A DNA stretch of 9,961 nt from Caldifarciminota bacterium. GTDB taxonomy: Bacteria; Hydrothermota; Tepidihabitantia; Tepidihabitantales; Tepidihabitantaceae. Position 1 is the stretch's first letter. Each line of letters begins with the position of its first letter. The stretch covers positions 1 to 9,961 of the forward strand of contig CAIVTL010000372.1 in assembly GCA_903908785.1 (NCBI GenBank), given 5' to 3'. Made by a program: the position numbers and the translations under genes. Under the pieces are notes generated by a model, which saw only the letters and a list, made by a program, of their open reading frames with translations, searched no databases and was not told where the DNA came from. Below, in pieces: positions 6,986 to 9,961 of the stretch.

Positions 6986-7028
6986 GGCCTTGGTGAAAGG
7001 CCAGCGCCCCTCCGGGCGGAGAGGCGCT
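6986..7028 (-). terminator. Tandem hairpins downstream of the minus-strand cluster
   Basis: Reading the minus strand, 18 bases after the stop at 7047 there is a stem from 7028 to 7003 (10 pairs, one mismatch, 4-base loop GCCC). Next comes a perfect 6-bp stem GGCCTT/AAGGCC (7002-6986, 5-base loop). Neither is followed by a T-run, so this may be a Rho-dependent or processing-type 3' end, or simply a REP-like structure. Confidence 0.4.
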
Positions 7029-7046
7029 GACGAACGAAACCGCTGC

Positions 7047-7679
7047 TTAGTCCTGAGCTATGTGTTTGGTGGACTGCAGGTGGAAGTCGATGCCGGTCAC
7101 CGGTTGGCCGTTCGTTATCACGACCGGGGTCGGATAGGTCGCGCAGACGTAGCCGCTCTTCATTGCCCTTACCGTGTATGAACCGTCGGCAAGGCCGGTG
7201 ATGGTATAAGTGCCGTCGCTGCCGGTCGTCGCCGAGCGATTGCATCCGCCGGCCGTGACCGTGGCGCCGGCAATCGGCGCGTTGGACTTCTTGTCGTAGA
7301 CCGTGCCCGAAATCGAGCCGTTGCCGCCGCCCCCGCCCATCGGGGCAAGGGCGATGTCGATACCGGTAACGGCCTGACCGTCGGCAACGTGCACGGCGGT
7401 CGGGTACGACTTCATCCTGTACGCGCCCATCTTCATGGCCGAGACCGTGTAGTCGCCGGCAGCCAGTCTGCCGATGGTGTATCGGCCGTCGCTGCCGGTG
7501 GTCGCGGAGTTACAGCAGTCGACCATGACTTTGGCGCCGCTAATCGGCGCGCCGGTTACCGAATCGGTGATGATGCCGGATATCGAGCCGGCACCGAGTG
7601 CGATAGACTTGGCCGGGGTTGCTGCGAAGACCATTGTCACGCAGGCCAGGCCTACTATCAGTGCTGCGAACTTTCGCAA
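7047..7679 (-). CDS. Exported protein of two tandem CarboxypepD_reg-like domains
   Basis: 210 residues. The start is a TTG at 7679, supported by AGGAGG (7689-7684) 4 bases upstream. Residues 1-20 form a signal peptide (cut near FAA/TPA). The mature protein is two copies of a carboxypeptidase-regulatory-like beta-sandwich (prealbumin-like fold), residues about 31-111 and 121-201. Both start GSISG and share SATTGSDGxYTI, YTV, AMKxG, YPT and GQxVTGID. The period is exactly 90 residues, and a GGGGGN linker (115-120) joins the copies. Such domains usually occur inside larger secreted or TonB-linked proteins; here they form the whole mature protein. It has no sorting domain, membrane segment or catalytic motif. 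It lies 132 bases downstream of the YHS gene on the same strand and may be co-transcribed or have its own promoter in the gap. A small periplasmic or surface binding protein is the best guess. Confidence 0.88.
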   Translation of the reverse strand: MRKFAALIVGLACVTMVFAATPAKSIALGAGSISGIITDSVTGAPISGAKVMVDCCNSATTGSDGRYTIGRLAAGDYTVSAMKMGAYRMKSYPTAVHVADGQAVTGIDIALAPMGGGGGNGSISGTVYDKKSNAPIAGATVTAGGCNRSATTGSDGTYTITGLADGSYTVRAMKSGYVCATYPTPVVITNGQPVTGIDFHLQSTKHIAQD

Positions 7680-7760
7680 GGGACCTCCTGAGGTTGTGGA
7701 ACCGGATAGAATTGTCGGCCGTCCATGACCCGCGTCAGTGGGAAGCGGGGCTTGCCCGAG

Positions 7761-7787
7761 TTTCGGCGGGACGGCCTGCGGCCGAAA
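7761..7787. repeat. Inverted repeat in the spacer before the CarboxypepD_reg gene
   Basis: TTTCGGC (7761-7767) and GCCGAAA (7781-7787) are exact inverted arms; inside, GGCC-TGC-GGCC can form a competing stem. A second small hairpin lies next to it (GGGGCTTGCCC, about 7747-7757). On the minus strand these follow the YHS gene stop (7812) by 24 bases and could mark a transcript end or attenuator. No T-run follows. Confidence 0.4.
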
Positions 7788-7811
7788 GAGGCGCGGGGTA
7801 AGTGCATGCTG

Positions 7812-8462
7812 TTACTTCCCGAGGTACTTCTGCGGGTCTTTGGTGAAGTTGTCTTTGCAGGCCTTGCTGCAGAAGTAGTAGGTCTGCCCTTTGTAGACGT
7901 ACGTGCCGGCTGCGGTTTCTTTGGTTACCGTCATCCCGCACACCGGGTCAACGAGCTTCGCTTCGGTCTGTGCCAATGCCTTCACTCCTTTGCTTACGGT
8001 CGCCTCGGTAATCGTCACGTCGGCCTGCACGATTGCGCCGGACTGGTTGAGGAACACGACTACCGGCAGAGTATCGGCCATGGCCGCTGCCTGCGCCGTT
8101 TTGCCCGGGTCAACCAGCACCAGCCCCGCGAGCTTGTGCGCCTTCGCGAATGCCTTCGCCGACTTCGGTCCGGCCGATAGAATGACCGCGAACATCGGGC
8201 CCTTGTCGCCGGGCGCAGTAGCCGCGGCCGCAAATGCGTCCGCAGCCCGACCCGATGCCGAATCGGTGCGGGCCAGCAGCATCACCATCGGCATCTTGCC
8301 GACGTGCTGGGACAGGTCAACCGTGTCGCCGGCCAGGCTGACAAGCTTGAGCCCGCCAAGCCCGCCGGACTGGGCCATGCCGCACGCGCCGCAGCAGCCC
8401 TGGCCGAGCGCGGGCGCGGCCGTCAGTGCGAGGACCGTAAGGGACAAGGTAAGTAGTTTCAT
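7812..8462 (-). CDS. Exported thioredoxin-fold protein with C-terminal YHS metal-binding domain
   Basis: 216 residues. The ATG at 8462 is preceded by GAGGAGG (8474-8468), which overlaps the stop of the upstream lipoprotein gene, indicating translational coupling. Residues 1-20 form a signal peptide. The mature start carries a cysteine cluster, GCCGACG (Cys 23, 24, 27). Residues about 38-165 look like a redoxin/thioredoxin fold (PMVMLLA strand at 57-64, TLPVVVFLNQSGAIV with a likely cis-proline at 133), but the usual CxxC is absent: the place is taken by TDSASGR. Residues 171-215 are a YHS domain (DPVCGMTV, YKGQTYYFCSKAC) with Cys 175, 198 and 202. YHS domains are found on copper and heavy-metal transport and scavenging proteins. 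The likely role is periplasmic metal binding or delivery linked to the adjacent lipoprotein and ABC system. Domain calls are confident; the function is inferred. Confidence 0.88.
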   Translation of the reverse strand: MKLLTLSLTVLALTAAPALGQGCCGACGMAQSGGLGGLKLVSLAGDTVDLSQHVGKMPMVMLLARTDSASGRAADAFAAAATAPGDKGPMFAVILSAGPKSAKAFAKAHKLAGLVLVDPGKTAQAAAMADTLPVVVFLNQSGAIVQADVTITEATVSKGVKALAQTEAKLVDPVCGMTVTKETAAGTYVYKGQTYYFCSKACKDNFTKDPQKYLGK

Positions 8463-8472
8463 CGCTGCCTCC

Positions 8473-8862
8473 TCACTTCAGTTCCAGGCCATAACCAACG
8501 ACCGATGGCTGGCCGGAATCAAGCACGACTTTGCCCATCGCCCGGACGTTCTTGCCCACGTGCTGCGGGATGAAAACGTTGGTCGGGTGCATGTTGACGT
8601 AGACCTGTCCGGTCGAATCCTGCACCCACACCCAGCCACCGGAAGGGCACTCGCTCGTAATCTTGCCGGCCACGAGCACGTCCTTGCCTTCCCACGCCTG
8701 CGCGTTGGTGAGGATTTCCTTAGCCGTGGTTACGGCCATATCCGCAGGGATAGCCTTGCCGTAGGCGTTGGACTTTGCCGTTCCGCCCTTCTTCGCGCCG
8801 CCACAACCGACAACGACCGCGGCTACTACGAGCACGGCCAGCCCTAAAGCAACATACTTCAT
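8473..8862 (-). CDS. OB-fold-like lipoprotein (DUF4920-like)
   Basis: 129 residues. The ATG at 8862 has AGGAG (8872-8868) five bases upstream, overlapping the stop of the ABC ATPase gene. The N-terminus is a lipoprotein signal (hydrophobic stretch then VVVGC, Cys 20), so the mature protein should be lipid-anchored in the envelope. Residues about 45-129 (EGKDVLVAGKI, CPSGGWVWVQD, GQVYVNM, FIPQHVGKNVRAMGKV) have the beta-barrel pattern of bacterial OB-fold lipoproteins and resemble DUF4920 proteins. Those often show a VCxxxGCW motif; here the second cysteine is glycine (Cys 72, then Pro-Ser-Gly-Gly-Trp). Its place between an ABC ATPase and a YHS protein suggests an accessory role in the same envelope process. 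The exact family is uncertain. Confidence 0.82.
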   Translation of the reverse strand: MKYVALGLAVLVVAAVVVGCGGAKKGGTAKSNAYGKAIPADMAVTTAKEILTNAQAWEGKDVLVAGKITSECPSGGWVWVQDSTGQVYVNMHPTNVFIPQHVGKNVRAMGKVVLDSGQPSVVGYGLELK

Positions 8863-8870
8863 TTCTACTC

Positions 8871-9701
8871 CTATTCTGTACTTCTAGCTTCTAGCTTCTG
8901 ACATCTAGCTTCTGACTTCGTCCGCTCTCCAAGAGCTTCCTCCGCGACAATCCTTCCGTCCGAAATCTCAATCTTCCTGTCCGCCTCTGCCGCCAGCTCC
9001 GGGTCATGCGTGGCCATTATGATGCCCAACCCTTCCCGCGCGAGTTCTTGGAAAATCTCCAATACCGCGCCGCGCGACTTCTTTTCCAGCCGGCCGGTCG
9101 GCTCGTCCGCGAGCAGAATCTTGGGACGGTTCACCAGGGCGCGCGCGATTGCGACCCGCTGCATGTCACCGCCGTCAAGCTGCTTGGGCAGGGCCCGACG
9201 CGACTTCGCGAGCCCGACCCGCTCAATCAGTTCGCTGACCCGTTGCTCATCGTGCTTGCGGGCGAAGATGAGCGGCAGGCGGATGTTTTCTTCGACCGTC
9301 AGTGTCGGTATCAGGTAGAAGAGCTGGAATATGAACCCGATGTGGTCGCGCCGGAACCGGACCAGTTCCTGTTCCTTGAGTCCCGTAACTTCGATGCCGG
9401 CAATCTTCAAGCTTCCTTTAGACGGTCGGTCCAGGCAGCCAATCTGGTTCAGCAGCGTGGTCTTGCCCGATCCGCTCCGGCCGACAACCGAGACTATTTC
9501 GCCCGGCGCCAAGGTCAGGTTCAGCCCGGCCAGCGCGTGAATCGTCTCGCTGCCCCGATGGTAGCTCCGCCACAGGTCCGTCGCCTCCAGCAGTGGGCCG
9601 TCCGAAATCGTAGGGACTGTCCCTGATTGCGGCGCTTTCAGCGCCGGGGACTGTCCCTCTCCGACGATTTCGGATTGTTTCTCTGGCCGCTCAGACAACA
9701 T
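8871..9701 (-). CDS. ABC transporter ATP-binding protein (LolD/MacB type) with eroded signature motif
   Basis: 276 residues from the ATG at 9701, with GGAGG (9712-9708) upstream; the start overlaps the end of the upstream ATPase gene by 11 bases. The core (about 36-255) is a standard nucleotide-binding domain of the lipoprotein-release/macrolide exporter group. It has Walker A GRSGSGKT (74-81), Q-loop Gln 126, Walker B ILLADE (195-200) and switch His 232. Two motifs deviate: the signature is LDGGD (175-179) instead of LSGGQ/E, and the D-loop reads TGRLEKKS instead of TGNLDSKT. The N-terminal extension (10-34) is encoded by a REP-like inverted element, and the C-terminal tail (from about 260) by a 7-bp tandem repeat. 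It probably powers an FtsX-type permease encoded outside the window, perhaps as a heterodimer with the neighbouring canonical ATPase. Confidence 0.92.
   Translation of the reverse strand: MLSERPEKQSEIVGEGQSPALKAPQSGTVPTISDGPLLEATDLWRSYHRGSETIHALAGLNLTLAPGEIVSVVGRSGSGKTTLLNQIGCLDRPSKGSLKIAGIEVTGLKEQELVRFRRDHIGFIFQLFYLIPTLTVEENIRLPLIFARKHDEQRVSELIERVGLAKSRRALPKQLDGGDMQRVAIARALVNRPKILLADEPTGRLEKKSRGAVLEIFQELAREGLGIIMATHDPELAAEADRKIEISDGRIVAEEALGERTKSEARCQKLEARSTE
8882..8916. repeat. 7-bp tandem repeat at the 3' end of the ABC ATPase gene
   Basis: Five heptamers are read on the plus strand: TTCTAGC, TTCTAGC, TTCTGAC, ATCTAGC, TTCTGAC. On the coding strand they give the tail SEARCQKLEAR near the C-terminus, because 21 bases equal three DNA units and seven residues. 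Similar SEARSQKLEARS-like tails are familiar among hypothetical bacterial proteins; that recollection was not checked by search. Confidence 0.75.
9601..9674. repeat. REP-like inverted element within the ABC ATPase gene (copy 2)
   Basis: Exact 11-bp inverted arms TCCGAAATCGT (9601-9611) and ACGATTTCGGA (9664-9674) enclose two GGGAC-T-GTCCC palindromes (9613-9623 and 9647-9657) flanking a central stem CGGCGC/GCGCCG with a 5-base loop. It lies wholly inside the coding sequence, codons 10-34, between the start codon and the conserved domain. It shares its two-core layout with the intergenic element at 6897-6942. Confidence 0.75.
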
Positions 9702-9961
9702 TCCCGTCCTCCAGTCTTATAACCCGCGTAAACCGAGACTCCAGGCTCAGGTCATGTGTTGCCACAATGACCGTCAGCCCGGAATCCCGGTTCAAGGCCA
9801 GAAGGAGGTTAAAGATGCCGTCGCGGGTTGCAGTATCAAGGTTGCCGGTGGGTTCATCGGCCAACAATAGTCTTGGGGTGTTCACGAGCGCGCGGGCCAC
9901 GGCCACCCGCTGCATTTCGCCGCCGGAAAGCTCGGAAGGCTTGTGGGTCATGCGCTTGCCG
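9691..9961 (-). CDS. ABC transporter ATP-binding protein, 3' part (LolD/MacB type), cut by the window edge
   Basis: Only the last 90 or so residues are visible; the frame is open through position 9961, so the Met at 9951 is internal, not a start. The signature LSGGE with following MQRVAVARAL, Walker B LLLADEPTG, D-loop GNLDTAT and switch ATHD are canonical for the LolD/MacB/FtsE group of ATPases. This places it as a functional nucleotide-binding subunit. Its stop lies at 9693-9691, so it overlaps the next ATPase gene by 11 bases, indicating coupled synthesis. The Walker A and Q-loop lie outside the window, as does any permease. Confidence 0.9.
   Translation of the reverse strand, partial: GKRMTHKPSELSGGEMQRVAVARALVNTPRLLLADEPTGNLDTATRDGIFNLLLALNRDSGLTVIVATHDLSLESRFTRVIRLEDGNVV

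Larger units (their letters stand above)
6372..7046. other. Convergent intergenic spacer, no credible gene
   Basis: The spacer separates the plus-strand cluster from the minus-strand cluster. Open frames here have no ribosome-binding site, atypical composition and no recognisable domain. It contains an 8-bp tandem repeat (6385-6408), ACCTAGGT (6447-6454), CCTAAG/CTTAGG arms (6563-6568, 6586-6591), AACCGT/ACGGTT arms (6637-6642, 6650-6655), TTTCGG/CCGAAA arms (6702-6707, 6722-6727), a REP-like element (6897-6942) and tandem hairpins (6986-7028). No clear terminator for the plus-strand cluster was found right after 6371. Confidence 0.6.

Noticed and set aside
6662..7030. Plus-strand open frame of about 122 codons in the spacer
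   Set aside because: No ribosome-binding site, no domain, runs through the REP-like element and the hairpins of the opposite cluster; its GDSP/GTVP peptide is typical of translated repeat DNA.
1..9961. CRISPR array, tRNA or rRNA genes, integrase or transposase
   Set aside because: No regularly spaced direct repeats of CRISPR length, no tRNA-like cloverleaf and no recombinase motif were seen on reading both strands.

Overview
The window is GC-rich, gene-dense bacterial DNA carrying two gene clusters that converge on a spacer of about 675 bases. Three predicted exported proteins end in the roughly 85-residue immunoglobulin-like 'FlgD-like / type IX secretion (Por) sorting' domain. This, together with the GC-rich codon use and the many short dispersed and tandem repeats, suggests an uncultured lineage of the FCB group or a neighbour such as candidate division WOR-3. 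That placement is inference; no rRNA or universal marker gene is present.

Plus-strand cluster (about 228-6371): four tightly packed genes with signal peptides, separated by 8 bases, a 4-base overlap and 2 bases, so probably one transcript. In order they encode a sialidase/BNR-like propeller protein, an FG-GAP/VCBS-repeat protein with a Kre9/KNH-like domain, a short sialidase-like protein without a sorting domain, and a choice-of-anchor-J (cleaved adhesin-like) multidomain protein. The three long ones have the sorting domain, so the products are expected at the cell surface or outside the cell. No enzyme active site is evident; they look like binding, display or adhesive proteins.

Convergent spacer (6372-7046): no credible gene. 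It holds an 8-bp tandem repeat, several hairpins, a REP-like element built on GGGGACAGTCCCC, and two tandem hairpins just downstream of the minus-strand cluster.

Minus-strand cluster (9961 down to 7047): the 3' part of a LolD/MacB-type ABC ATPase runs off the window edge. It overlaps a second ABC ATPase with an eroded signature motif and D-loop. Then come an OB-fold-like lipoprotein (DUF4920-like) and an exported thioredoxin-fold protein fused to a C-terminal YHS metal-binding domain. Each ribosome-binding site overlaps or nearly overlaps the previous stop codon. After a 132-base spacer comes an exported protein of two near-identical carboxypeptidase-regulatory-like (CarboxypepD_reg) domains. 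The core is plausibly an envelope ABC system linked to metal or thiol handling; the permease is not in view.

A recurring oddity is that repeat DNA has been absorbed into coding ends. A REP-like inverted element forms residues 10-34 of the second ATPase, a 7-bp tandem repeat forms its C-terminus, a widespread 26-base repeat forms the n-region of one signal peptide, and a perfect 12-bp hairpin lies immediately after the start codon of the FG-GAP gene.
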